Source: Dasyornis broadbenti
Lineage: Eukaryota; Chordata; Aves; Passeriformes; Dasyornithidae
Length of the DNA: 64,000 nt
Reading direction: 5' to 3'
Assembly: GCA_013397935.1 (NCBI GenBank)
Contig: VZRN01005892.1
Span: 1,073,459-1,137,458, forward strand
This document shows, in pieces, positions 49,702 to 63,035 of this stretch. The notes below the pieces were generated by a model. That model worked only from the letters and a program-made list of their open reading frames with translations. It did no database searches and was not told the DNA's origin. Numbering within the stretch: position 1 is the first letter of the stretch; every line of letters starts with the position of its first letter. The translations under genes were made by a program, and so were the position numbers.

Positions 49702-49763
49702 TTTTTTTTTTTTTTTTTTTTTTTTTTTGTTTGNNNNNNTTTTTTTTGTTTTTTTTTTTTTTT
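49702..49763 (+). repeat. Long poly-T tract with a 6-N gap
   Basis: Twenty-seven T (49702-49728), then GTTTG, six N (49734-49739), eight T, a G and fifteen T. The true length is unknown because the tract broke the assembly. No retrotransposon body is recognised on either side. Confidence 0.92.
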
Positions 49764-52700
49764 GCTGGTTGATCTAGTGTGAACAAAATCTACATTGACA
49801 GTCCTAGAGGCAGAAGTCTGCAACTTAGTTTATATATAATGTAACACTGACAGTAAGAAGGAAAAGCACTGTTCCCTTGGCAGGGCGCAGGCTGCAGACT
49901 CCAGGAGGTGAGTTTTCAATGACCAGCTGCAGAATTATGAAATATGGTCAATTATTTTTACCCTTATTTTTTCTTGGCTTTTTTTACTGGGCTGAGGAAT
50001 ACTGGGGTGTATGGATTACTTTATTTTTGCAATCTGTTTTAGTGTTAATGTCTTTGTCTTCCAATCTGCATGAACCTTTGTCTGTCTCACGCATTTTCAT
50101 CTTTAGTTGTTCACCCTCTTTCCAAACAAGAAGTGAATATTGTGGTTGGAAAATTACATTCCAGAGTTCTTTGCCACAAAAGGTTGGTCGCAGAATGTCA
50201 ATTTTACACCTTCAAGAAATATATTTTTCTCTTATGCTGATTATTTCTCTTTCAACATTAGAAGCATCTCTAATTGTGAACTTTAAATAGGAGTACAAGT
50301 GTGGCTAGCTTGTACAGCGAGAAAATGTTTAATTTCCAATTAAGTATTGGGGCAGCAGTGCCTTGGGGGCAGAAAGGCAAGAGGGGAGAGGAATTTGTAG
50401 GTGGTATTTGCTGACTGGGTGATTATTAGCAATAAGAAATACTGAAACTTAATTAGAGTTTCTGATCTGGAACAGAGTATTAGGTTTAATTATGTCTGGA
50501 AGTCTAATATTTTACACTTTTTCTTTTAATTAAAATGCATGAATGTAAGTAGAGAGCTTTTAAGTTTTACAGACTGGGAAGACTAAGAGCAAGAAATAAC
50601 TACATTGTGTACGTAATGCCGTATTTTAAAAAAGGCGAAACCAAACAAACCAATGGTAAAAGCTGAGGAGGCTGCAATAAAGGTGAGCTTAAATATCTGA
50701 CCTGTAAGAATCAAAATGAATTTTAATAGTGCACAAATCTACATTGGCTTCTTGGCAGGACTCCAGCCAATGTCTGTGTGATCCAGTACATAGCAATTCA
50801 TCCTGATCCTGAGTTGGGATCACACTGTGCTGTTGATTGTCCCATCTTTGATTTCAAATATGAACACTGAAGATCCAATGTGGAGAACATTTGAAATCAT
50901 CCAAATGTGATCCCTGAGTGTCCTGGGGAAATTCCAGTTGCTGTTCAACACTGATGAACTCCAGGGACCTATAATATATGCATGAAATGATTCCTCTGCT
51001 AGACTTCTACGGCATGATTTCAGGTTTAGCAGTGTTACTGAGTAAGATGCTGTGTGAGATAAAGCAGATGGTATAAAGTACACAAATTAAAAGTGAAAAG
51101 AATGAAATAATACAGGGAAATACACACTTAGATTGATGAAAGTGCTATTAAGGTTACTCTAATTACTCTTGATAAGAAAATACAGTAATAAAGATAACAC
51201 ACACTACAGTATGAACTTCAGTGATCAGCCTCCGCATTCATTCTTACATTTTAATCTCTCCTGAAAGGCGATTACCACTCCAGCATAGCTGGTGGTGGTG
51301 ATAGATGCAGACTATTTCAGCAATGCTCTCTGTTTTGACAGCTCTACTCACTCATCTGTGGCAGTCAGACCACTGGGATAGATCTCCCTGGGGTTTGTTT
51401 TGTATCTCGACAGATTTTCCCTCTCAAGTGATGCTTTTGTTTTATGTTGTGAGAGATCGTGTTTATTCCTCCTTGGAGTCTGGATGAAAATGGCACAAAT
51501 ACAGTAACTCCTCACATAAACCAAGCTCAGCTTGTTCTTTTTTTCTGTTTCTGACCTTCAAGTGGTAGAAAGTCTATGTTTAGGACAGGTCAGGATTTTA
51601 AGCTGCATGTAGGTGCTAATACATCTTTTATTCAGAAGAAAAGATCCAGAAACAGAGCATGAGGTGGGTTGTAAGCATTTTAGCTGCATTAATGTGGCTG
51701 GTGGAGTTGGGTAGGAAACTGAAACGTGGAGGAGGTGAGCAAATACAAGCTCTCAGGAGGTAATGAGGAATGGCCGATGTGCCTGTAGGTTTGTGAGGGG
51801 CTTTCTCCAATTCTGGGAAACAAACATGGAAGAGACTCACGCACTGCTGGGGGAGACTGATAAGCCCTAACACCCTGGTGTGTTTTAGAGATCTGTGTGT
51901 TGCTACTGAACGCTCTGCACTATTATTTTCATACTGTCCCTCTCCCTGGGATCATGAAATGCCATTCTTAATTGCAAGTATGCGAGAGTAGTTCAATATA
52001 CTCCTCAGAGGTAATATGCTGATAAAACTTGTGTTGGATTAAGAGTCTGTGTGTTAGAGGAACATGTGGGAAGAGAATAAAGGCCAGAGAACAACAATAA
52101 GATCCTCCTGGGAGCATGGAAGTAAATTGGTAGTTTTGTTCTGTTCAGGGTCTCTCTTCGGGTTTGTCTTGGGCACTGGCAGTCTGTGTATCTCTGGAGA
52201 GCAGGACAGGCACACGAAAACAAAAGGTGGTTGTTAGAAAGTGCAGGTGTTGTTTTGTAGAAGACTGATGAAAAATAAATAGAGCCAATATTTATAAGCC
52301 CCAAATTTTAGTGACAATAACATAAACTGTAACTTTAGGACCTTACTGCACCCTGTGTTGTCTTGGTTTAAATTGCAGTTGATTCAATTTAAGTTGAATA
52401 TCAGAGTACAGCAAATAGCAGTCCAGGAGTTTGTGAGGAGAAAAGGTCAGAAGCTCAGCCGAATTTATGGCAGTTACATGTTTATAAAGTGCAGTGGTTT
52501 CTACATCCTCCTATTGCAGCAATCACCTAAACAGTAAGGTCTTGAGGATCACCAAAACTGGAGCTAGAGAAGGTTTCTTAATGAGAGGCTTGCAATTGTT
52601 GAAAGTTTCTTCATGGATCTGGGCTTGGTTTCAGACTCATTCTTATCATCTTTATCAAGATGGTGGAATGTCTTTGTGTTGTGAATATCTAGCAATTGTA

Positions 52701-53199
52701 AGTGGGGAGTAATTTATTATTGCTTGTGTTATGTAAGAAAATTATGTTTCGTGCACAAAGATGGGTAGAAAAGCTTGCACATGGTTGTGACAGCACTGCC
52801 CGCTGTAGTACAAAAGATTTATTTTTTTTTAAAACTTGATCATTGTATTCTACAATGATTTAAATGAGTTACAGCAAGGTTAAAACTTTGTCCTTGATAG
52901 TGTCCATAACTCAAAGCTTTCTAGTAATTGTATCATATGTTGGAGAAATGATTCCCATTTGTAGCATCTGAGTCTTGGACATGTTTACAGGCTGTGGTCT
53001 ATCTCTTTTTCATTTTAGAAAGTCAGGTGAAGGTAAAAAAGTACCTTATCTGAAGATGTTGTTAGTGAGTTAATTAGTACAATCAACATGAAGATAGATC
53101 TTGCCAGACTTGTAGTGCAGGATTGTATCAATTTTATATTATCATGGGATTTGTGTTGGGGTTTTTTCCCTCTTGATAAGAAGTACTGCTCAGTCTGTT
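49764..53199 (+). other. Intronic sequence without recognisable features
   Basis: It includes a 137-codon open frame at 49877-50290 without any recognisable domain, promoter or exon boundaries, which I treat as chance. No named repeat is seen. Confidence 0.65.
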
Positions 53200-54862
53200 C
53201 ATAGAATCAGAATGGTTTGAGTTGGAAGGGACCTTAAAGATCATCTACCTCCAACCCCTGCCCTGGGCAGGGACATCTTTCACTATCCCAGGTTGCTCAG
53301 AGCTCCATCCAACCTGGCCTTGGACACTTCCAGGGATGGGGCAGCCACAGCTCTGGGCAACAAGTGCCAGAGCCTCACCACCCTCACAGTAAAAAATTTC
53401 TCCCTAATATCTCATCTAAATCCAAGTCATTTCCCCTTGTCATGTCACTCCATGTTCTTGTAGAAAGATCTCTCCATCTTTCTTGTAGGTTCCCCTCAGG
53501 TACTGGAGGCCACAGTTAGGTCACCCCAAAGCCTCATCTCCAGGCTGAACAATCCCAGTTCTCTCAGCCCTTCCTCAAAGCAGAGGTGCTCCATCCTCTG
53601 ATCATCATGGTGACCTCCTCTGGACTTGCTCCAACAGCTCCATGCCCTTCCCTGTGCTGGTCCCCAGAGCTGGATACTGCACTGCAGGTGGGCTCTCACC
53701 AGAGCAGAGGGGCAGAAACCCCTCCTCTCCTACTGCCCACGCTGCTTTGGATGCAGCCCAGGACATGGGTGGCTTTCTGGGCTGCAATTGTACATTCCCA
53801 GCTCATGTCCAGCCTCTCACCAACCGGCACCCCCAAGTCCCTCTGGTCAGGACTGCTCATGATCTTTTCATCCCCACCCTGTGTTGATACTGGGGATTGC
53901 CCCAGCACAGGTGCAGAACCTGCACTTGGTCTTGTTAAACCTCATGAGATTCCCATGGCCCGACTTCTTGAGCTTTTGCAGGTCCCTCTGGATGGCATCT
54001 CGTCCTTCAGGAGTGTCACTGCACCCTCAGCTTGGTGTCATCTGCAAAGTTGCTGAGGGTGCACTTGATACCTTCATCTGTGTTATTAATGAAGATATTA
54101 AATAACACTGGTCACAGTATGGGCCCCTGAAGGACACCATTTGTCACTGATGTCCGTAGGGGCTCTGAGGCATTGACCACAATCCTCTGGCTGTAACTGT
54201 ACAACCACTTTCTTATCCATCTGACAGTCCACTTGTCAAATCCTTCTCTCTCCAGTTTAGGATACTGTGGAGGACTGTGTCAAAGGCTTTACTGAAGTCC
54301 AGATAAATGGTGTCTGTAGCCCTTCTCTTGTGCACTGATGCAGTCACCCTGTCACAGAAGGTCACTGGGTTGGTCAGGCAGGACAGGCTCTTGGTGCTGG
54401 AAGCTGTGCTGGCTGTCCCAAACCACCTCCCTGTCCTCCATGTGTCTCAGCACAGCTCCTGGGAGGATCTGTTCCATGACCTTCCCAGCAGGGAAGACAG
54501 GTCAGTAGTTCCCAGGGTCCTCCTTTCTACCCACTTTAAAGATGGGTGCACTATTTCCCCTTTTCCCCTCAGCTGGGGCTTCACCTGACTCCAAGACTTT
54601 CCAAATATCATGGAGAGTGGCTTGGCAGCTACATCAGCCAATTCTCTCAGGACCATGGTGGGCATCTCACTGAGTTCCACAGACTTCTGTACATTCAGGT
54701 TCCTCAGGTGCTCATGAACCCGATTTTTATTTACCTTGGGAGGCACTTTGCTCCCCCAGTCCTGCTGTCCACCCACTTGAAAGGTGTGGGAATAGAGGGT
54801 ACCACTGAAGAATGAGGCAAAAAAGTTGTTGAGTGCATCACTCTTCTCCTCATCTGGAACTT
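53200..54862 (-). mobile_element. CR1 LINE, about 1.66 kb, with reverse-transcriptase remnant
   Basis: This is the longest CR1 copy here, in minus orientation. The plus strand starts CATAGAATCAGAATGG-type and GGGACCTTAAAGATCATC, the reverse of the 3' end. Further along, the minus strand encodes recognisable ORF2 pieces: TDTIYLDFSKAFDTV (about 54271-54313), which is RT motif A, and LSNFADDTKL (about 54028-54057), which contains the FADD catalytic motif. The far end has a piece reading KSDALNNFFAS. Frameshifts and stops separate these, so the copy is inactive. It is 5'-truncated within ORF2. The plus-strand open frames of up to 156 codons in this interval are antisense shadows of it. The left boundary is sharp and the right boundary (about 54862) is approximate. 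Confidence 0.95.
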
Positions 54863-57800
54863 TGAATTGGAGCTACCCCCTTTTTTCTTCTGTTTTTGCA
54901 ATACCTGTTTTGCTTAGTCACCCAGTATCATGGTTTTACATGTTAGTAGCTGTGTTTATTGTAGATTATAAATCCCAAATAATCAAACATTTATTCAGTT
55001 TCCCTGTGAAGAGATTTTTGCCTTGAAATTTACTTAGGTATTACTGCATGCTGATACACATGAATTGGAAAGATTGATTTTTGATAGACAGTAGCACTTT
55101 TTGTTGGTGGTAAACTCTATGTGGAATAGAAAAAGAACAGTAGACTTCTTTTGTCTATCAGCAGCATGACAGTGATGTTAAAAAGCAATCTCTGTCAACA
55201 AACGATGCTGTAGAAAGGCAACTTTGCACTCAATAGGCTCCCTCATTATTGCAACTTCTGCTAAAACAAAGAAGTACAGAGACCTTGGTTAGGAAAGCTT
55301 GAGTTGCTCCTGATCTGAGGCAGGGACTTGCAACATAAAAGTGCGTTGCCTTGGTTTGGAGATTTGTTTGTGGCTGCCCTGAATAACAGCTTGGGAACTT
55401 GGCTTTGGAAAAACACGTGCTCAGTGCCTGCTGCTTGTATTGCCGTAGCCTGGTTGGTTCCCAGCACGTTTCACAGGCATCCTGGTTTCTGAGATTCCTT
55501 ACTCTGTGAATGCTTCTCTTTGGGTTAAGTTCTTTATTGCAGTTTGGAATGACCGGGGAGCAAAGGCTGTTGAGGTCTCTATCAAATTGTTGAAGCGGTC
55601 TCTAAATGCAAAATGCTTCCTGGGAATGTGGATGCTCCTGAGCACCAAAATGAATAGTGCTTGTTTCAGCAATGATAGCTGTGCCAAAGCCCCTGTGGGC
55701 CTCGTTCAGGTTTCGAAATTCAGCAGAAGCCTTTGTGGTGAATTAGGATCAATCTGGGTGTGTTGCAAGGTGGTGTTACTCGATCAGAGGGTAGTACTGA
55801 GAACTCAGTGTGAAGGCTAGTGGATAACATGGAAGGTCACCATTCAAAATACCAAAAACGCCTCATTAATCGTAACAATTTATGTATTAATAATGACTTA
55901 TGTGGGTTTTGGGAGGACTTTCACCCTGAATTCTCCTCCAGGAAGAATTATATGATCGTGTGGATTAATGTAATCATCGACTTTAAATACTATAATAACC
56001 TAAGAACTCTTGGAAGCTGATTATAGGGAATTCTTCTATAGAGCTGGGGCTTCTCATTTTGAAGTAACATAGAAAGTGAGATGATGTCGGTCTATTGCTT
56101 TAGGTGAGAGTGAACCAGCTCAGTGAAAGGTGAGGTACTTTTACTAGAAGCAAAGAAGCTTTAATATTTTACAAAAATTCATGTAAGATCTCACTGAAGA
56201 TATTGTATGTAAGTCTGTCATGTTTGTTCCAGAAAGATGATTTTAAATGGGGAACATGTTCAGTGATGACTGTGAGGGTGTGTGCAGGAATGCAGAATCT
56301 ATCTGATAAAAATGGATTAAAGAGAGTTCCTTTTTTTAGCATAGCGGTATGAAGCTTATGAAGAGTTATTTGTACCATGTACAAATCCAGTACAAATGTT
56401 ATTTGTACCATGTACAAGTCCAGAGAGATAAACATCGGGGAGAAGAAGAAAAGTGTAAAGGACACTGTAGTTACAAGAGCAAATGCTACAAAAATTTAAA
56501 GAATAAAGCAGCTTGAAAGTAAGAAGATTCCTGAGCATTCAAGGAGTAATAATGCCAGAATTTTTTAATGACTGGTTTCATATACAGTTACTTAATAGGC
56601 AAATCTCAAAGGGGAAGAGCCTTGTGATGGCAGAGTGCAGAGATGGGCTGCAAGGGTTTGGTGATTTCCTCTGCTGCCACAGTTGTAGCTGTAGCAACAC
56701 TTCTGAGCAAAACTTGACGTGTTCTGCTTCACTGTCAGTTGTCCATGAATCAATGGAAGGAGCAGGATTAACATTAAAGGTCTCTGTGATGTGTATGAAG
56801 GATATTTATGGGGAAGATCTTAGTGCTTTACTACATCTGTGTGCCCCTGGAAGGTGAGTGGGACATCACTTGCATGAGGGGTGGCAGATGTCTTCTGGCA
56901 CCAAGCAGCTCCTCTGGCACCACCGAGGAACAAAACCAGCTGTGGTGATGCCCTGCTTGTTGGTGTCCTTGCCTGGTGGCAGGAGCTGGGGCTTTGGGGG
57001 TGGGAATGATGTGTCCCTGTTGAGAGGCACCGTGACTGGATCCACCTCTGCACATACAAGTTCTTCATGACTCTGTGGCATGTCTGCGGTATTTTCTACT
57101 TGATGACAAATCTGGTGGTGAGGTGATTGATTGGCCAGACCAGGACAGTGCCAAGTATCTGTCAGACCACGACCATGATTCCAAAACACAGGGAAGAGTT
57201 TTCTGACACTGATAAGTTATGATGTATTTACTAGGTCAAGGTCTTTCACTAAGGAGGGTGTGCAAAAGCAGTGCTTTTTAGGTAAGCTGTTCTATTTCAA
57301 GGTGTTTAAAGACATAATAAAGACACAGTTTGCATTTCAATGAAAAGGATCAAAAAGAGAAAAACCTCTGTGTGCGTTTAATACTTGGATTATTGAATAA
57401 GAAATCTAACCTAGCAGTTAATGCACTGAATCAAAAATGAGAGTGAAACTATTTAGGGGAAGCAGTAAATGAAGAGGTAAGAACATTAATATCTTATTTG
57501 AGGCAGAAGCTAGAAGTTTAGAGACACAAGAGGTTTGGTTTCATGGCACAGATAACTGTGGGTGAGGGAGCACAGGACATCTATAACAGAGCTCTGGCTC
57601 TGTCCTCAGGGTGTGCTCCATGTGTTAACTTAGATGTGATTAATATGATGGTAGTTGCGGTTTGAGATGCTGGTTTATCGTGCTGTTATCATTCGTGTGT
57701 CTGTGGCACAGGATTGACACATGGATCTCAGTATTCAAGCAGATAAATAAAAAAGCAGGGGAAAAAAAAATACAAGAAAAGTTAACTGTATTCTTTCATT

Positions 57801-60800
57801 GAAAGAAATCTCTCAGTGACAAAAGCCTCACCTATCTAATGACAAAGTCCAGCTCTCACACATAGCATCCTATGCAACAGCCTTGAAAGAGAGAAATGAA
57901 GACAAGTGGCCTCACTGAGAAGAGCTTAAAAACCCAACCAGACTAACACCCCATACCCTTCATGTTTGTAGCTGAAATACCAATGTATGGATTAAACTGA
58001 TGCTTGTCTGTGGCAGTGTTTATTCTGGACCTAAAAGAACCTGAAACCAAAATCAAAGTCAGTGACCTGACCTGAATGAGAAAAAATTAAATTTGTGTGA
58101 AAAAAGTTCAGATCTCACCAGCACAAATGCAAATGTTTAGAAATCTACACAGCTCAAGCCAGAGCAGTAAATAAAGATGAGCACCACAGTGTATCATTTA
58201 AGCATCTGGTCTACTACAGTCAATGCCAAATTTAGTTCATGTAAAATAGATGTAAATGAATGTCTGTTGCAAAAGAGACTATAAAGTGAATATCTGCTAA
58301 ATGGAATGTTGCTGCGGCAGAGTGACAAGAAAAAAGAGATTTCAGAATTGTTGCGCAGAAATTCTAAAAGCCATCAGTGTTTTCTGCAGCTGCAGTTGGG
58401 TTAACAAACAGGATTCCAGCATCTTTTGGGGAAAAAATGTAGTCCATGTTCAGGAAAATGCATTTTTGCTATTTAAGAGCCTGGATAAGCCACATCTATT
58501 AGTGTAATTCCAGTCACTCTTCTAAATAAGTAGTTTCTCTTCCAGAGCTAGAAGCACACACAGTGTCTGTCTTAAAGAAAGATTTTCCTTTCTGCCTCAC
58601 ACAATGTCATGGCAGCTCCAACGTGGAGCTGGGCAGAAGGGATGCGAGCGCTTGAGTGCGCAGTGCTCTCAGGCAGATGGGCAGGCAAGCGGCAGAAAAA
58701 GCGGGGCTGAGGCGGGAGGGACAGGGAATTGGCCAGTATCTGCAAAGACCAGAGAAATTCTTTCCATCTTCTCCTCTTCTCTCCTTCCTCCTCACCACCG
58801 GCCCTGCGAAAAGGTCACAAGTCTGGAACTGAGTCACATTTCCTCCTTACAGTTTCTTCTTGGAGCATGAGGAAAAAGCCTAATTTAAGTTTCCAATCTG
58901 GACTCGAGAAGATGGCAGGCACCCTTTTTACAGTGCTACTAGGAATGTTTTATGACAGGAGTAGTTTGTGCAGGTTAATTGTGCTTCTGTTGATGCAGCA
59001 GTTACAAGTTCAACAGTTTGTAATATTAATCCTTGGAGTCTTCCTCTTGTGTCTGGGCTGTGGGCTCATTGGAAGTTGAGTGGGAATCAGCAAATTGTGG
59101 GGATTATCTACACAATGAGAGCTTCTTGTATTTCCAGGTGTCATCTTCTCAAAAGATTCTAGCCTCGCCAAGGTGAGACAAACCATGAAAGTGAAATGTG
59201 AAAGTTCTTCAGACTCCTGTTCAGTAAGGGCACCTTTAAAAAAATAATAGAGACTCAGTGATTATACCCTCCTTTATTCCACTTCTATTCCATGACAGTA
59301 AGATGGAGATTTATATCCATTTGACTGAATGTCCCTCTGTGTAATTTCTCTACCACTTTGGTAAAGAAAATGTAGCTCCCTGAGAGACTTAAGAGCAGAA
59401 AATGAGTAGGACCCTTGGAAAAAAAAAATCAATTTTTGAAGCCCCTTTTTAATAAGCTTATTGATTGTCTTGGTCAATACTTCTGCTGGGGAGATGATGC
59501 TTGTCCTGGTTATTTTGGTCTTGGAGAGGAACTGAGGCCTTTCATCAGTGCTCTGGCTACTTCCCAGTGACTCCTCTCATTTTCAGAGCAGCTGGTAACC
59601 TTAGTGGAAACACCAATAAGATGATGTGCTAAATTTGTTGAAAGTTTTTTAGTTAATGAATGTCCCAGAGATGCCCTTTCAACCTCTCTTCAGCTCCTGT
59701 CTCTTCCAGGACTGGGATTACTGCTGCTGCCGCCAGGCTTTTAGTTCGTTCTTCTGCTGACAGTATGACTGACTTGTTTGGGCAGCAGCTGTGTCCTGGA
59801 AGAAAGGAAATTCTTCTTTAAATGAGGAGAACCCCTATTAGAAAGCCTTAACTGTTGAAGTAAGGTCAGAGTGGAAGTAGCAGGAGAGGTTCTGAGTACA
59901 GATTGACCAGACTGGTTAGAACTAGTTGAGCTGTGGTTTGTGGCTGCTTTGCTCCTTTTAAAAGTTTATAGCAGCATACCAGCCTACATCCATACCAGTT
60001 TGTACTTCGCTTTACTCTCACTGAGCGTTTAGTTCAGTTTCACTAAAGTTAATCTTGCTATGAGAGTTGGGGGTTTTTGTTTGTTTCAGTATGTTAGGGA
60101 CTAAGAATTTGCTGCTAATAATTCCTCAGTTTAGTTCTTCTGAGGCTTGTGTCTTTTTATGCTAAGACAATCCCTGAACAGTTAAAGGTCTGTGCCCTCT
60201 TCTTCGTGTGCCTTCGTGTGCAAGGTGGACCCTGGTGACTGGCAGGTGTGTGGTACATGCTCTGGCAGGCAGGGCTGGTCTGGTGTGACTTTAGAAACCC
60301 TTAACAAGCAGGATTCTGTGCAAGCCTTGTTTTTCTCACTTGTAATAATTCTTGTCTAATGGCTCAAGGTGTTTTTTTTCCCCTCAGTTCTTCTAGGAGA
60401 GAATGAGCTGGATTGTAGATTCCTGTAGATAATACTGAGCCTTTCTCCTTTCAACTTAAACATTTTGTTGTTCATATCTTAATTCTGACTTGAATTAGAG
60501 GCTAAATGTTGTCCGTGCATGATACATGCACTTGTCAAAGCTGCAGCAGACTGAGGGGAAAGGCTGTTATGCATATCAGAAATTTATGATGTTAGCTTTA
60601 TTGCAGAGCTGTACCACTCAAATTGCCACCCCTTACATCTGTGGCCATCATTAAATGTGCAAAAGGCCAAGCTGTAACTAAACAGTACTGTAAGTGTGTT
60701 GGGGATGTGCCAGTGGCATAAATGGGGAAGACAACAGCATGTAATAGCCTTCTGGAGTTCAAAGCTTTATGCCTTAGACTGAGCTGCCAACTCAGATGCT

Positions 60801-62983
60801 TATTTGGGAGAGCAGTCATTGGGGTTTCTGTCACTGCAACTGCTTTGCCTTATTTTCACCAGACCTGCAGGATGTTCTTTTCCAGTTAGTTGCAGTGCCT
60901 TTGCATTGATGGTTCATGGAATTTGTGCACATGTGACATTTTTGCTACAAAATGTCTTGAAGAGCTGTAATCATTAGAGTGAATGATCAATTTGCTTTGG
61001 AAGTAGCGGGACAGTACCTTTACTCTTAATTTTTGCAGGAGAAGTCTTTTCACAATCTATACAGTTAAGAATTACAATTCTTAAACTGAATCAGGGCCAT
61101 GGGTTCACATCTGTTAAGGTCACCTTTTAGCCATCAGAATCTGTTTTCAAACTCTTATGTGCATCATATGTGAAATGACACAATGACTTTGGTGCCTTTT
61201 CCAATGATAACAGCTTTTTCTTTTAATTTCCATATGTTTTAGGTGTTGCAGGCTACTTCCTCCCCTGTGAGATTCTTCTGCCTTTTGAAGTCAGCAGGCA
61301 CTTCTCTTTTGATTTTTAAAATTTAAATATTAAAAGATGTGGCCAGGTTTCCTGTGCAGCCAACAGCATTCCCTTTTTCTGGTGATTGGTTGTCAATGAC
61401 ATTTACAACATCTAGGAGTGCTGTCATTTTTCTGTATGTTTTTCCAGTTTCTCGTTTCTTCCACACTTTTACACATCCCAACTGTTTTGTTTCATTTACT
61501 TTTCTCTTTCCTCTCCTCCTTTTTACTTTCTTTGTGTTCCTGGAACTTTTGGAAGAGAAAAAATACAATGCATCTGTCCCTTCTCTTGCACAGAGTTTGA
61601 GCAAAGCTCCAAGTTTCCTGCTGGTGATTGTCCTTCCTCTTGAAGCCCAGCTGGCATTCCTTCTCTTCAGAAATAGATCAAGAGATGGTATTCAGAGGCC
61701 ACTTGTCCTTTGGATCTGGGGTGTTTTATCCTCTCTCATCCCATTTAGTGTGTGCTTACCAAGCAGAGCTCTATTCAACCCCATCTGTTGCCACACCTTC
61801 CAGTGATGATGGACCCTTTTCAGCAGCAAAGAAGATTCCATCGTTGCCTTGCTGCCAGCCAAGGACTTCCACAATCCATTTATACAGAGGAGAATCCTTC
61901 TAACGAGGATTGATTTCTTTCTGTTCATTTAGGTGTTTTCTTCCTTTTGTGTGCAGTAATTCCCTATCTGCAAGATAAGCTAGCAGATTTTGTATTTGAG
62001 ATAAAGGTTTGGATTGGATTTGCAGCTCATATGCTCTCATGATACTATCATTACTTAGCTGCAGTTATGGTTTTAATATGAATTGGCACAGTTTTTACAG
62101 ACAGGCTGAATTTCATAGAAACCTGACTTAAAATGCTCAGAATGAGAAAAATGCCTCTCATGAAAGGCTCCTGCTGAGCTGATAACAGTCTACAGGAAGA
62201 CATCTATTTAAACAGAAATAAAGAAATATCAGAAATAGCCTTAGGTCGTTCAGATCTTATTTCCAGCTTTATTAAGCTATTTTCAGCTTTATTAATGCTG
62301 TGTTTAATTCTCCCAGCATTTCCAACCCCCTTAATTTAGTTTGCACTGCATTTGGATCAATTAGTACACTTGATAATGCGCTCTTTGCCTCTGCCTATTT
62401 AAAACAAGTGAAACAACAGGATGGATTTTCAGTGTATTAAAGAAACTGGAGTTCCTCCAAAGACTGATTATTCCAAATGGCAAATCTCGGAGGCTGGCCA
62501 AGTGGAAACAAAAATTCCATGTTGGGTAGCTGTCCTGTGGACCTATTTTCTCATCCCAGAGACTTCCCAAACCAAATCTGCTACTGACATCTTGGCTTCA
62601 GGATTTCTTCCCCCTCAATATGGATATTCGCATGAAGATCGTACCCACGAGTTAGTGGTAATAGAGGTAGAGTCTCTATTCAGCAAAAAAATACAAAAAG
62701 AAAATAAAAATCCCTCTTCAATACTGCAAGGATTTAGAGAGACTTCCTGATGTGATGGCAGTGTTGTTAGAAACCAGTTGAGATCACATTCAGCTTTCCT
62801 TTCATCACTAAGCATCTTTACATTTTCTTCTTGGAGAGTAAAACATCCAGGAATTAGGACGGTAGAGAAGGCAACCTCTCTAAACCTGACCTGCATGATC
62901 TTACTCAGCACATCATCAAGGTGTAATATGTTAGATTTATGCTTCACTGAATCTCTGCACTGTGCTGTATGGAATGGCTTTTT
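54863..62983 (+). other. Intronic sequence without genes or named repeats
   Basis: Eight kilobases with no recognisable exon, RNA or transposon. Local points are a 33-bp-period duplication at 56365-56423, a GC- and CpG-rich patch at about 58604-58720, and a small CTTCGTGTGC doublet near 60205. Open frames of up to 155 codons (61339-61806) show no domain. Confidence 0.6.
56365..56423. repeat. Tandem duplication (33-bp period) of a palindromic word
   Basis: GTTATTTGTACCATGTACAA followed by RTCCAG occurs at 56365-56390 and again at 56398-56423, with one difference. Each copy contains TGTACCATGTACA, an inverted repeat of TGTAC around CAT. Confidence 0.75.
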
Positions 62984-63035
62984 GTTGTTTTGGGGTTGTT
63001 CGTTTTTTGGTTTTTTTTCTTTTTTTTTTTTTTTT
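62984..63035 (+). repeat. T/G-rich low-complexity tract
   Basis: T-runs broken by G and C, ending with sixteen T at 63020-63035. Its composition resembles the 6248-6334 tract. Confidence 0.85.

Noticed and set aside
49877..50290. 137-codon plus-strand frame with hydrophobic segments
   Set aside because: T-rich DNA yields hydrophobic residues by composition. There is no recognisable family, no exon borders and no upstream promoter.
53586..54056. 156-codon plus-strand open frame
   Set aside because: It lies wholly inside the minus-strand CR1 element and is an antisense shadow of its 3' region and ORF2.
61339..61806. 155-codon plus-strand open frame
   Set aside because: It is rich in Phe, Leu and Ser from pyrimidine-rich DNA, has no domain, overlaps a minus-strand frame, and no splice or promoter context supports it.
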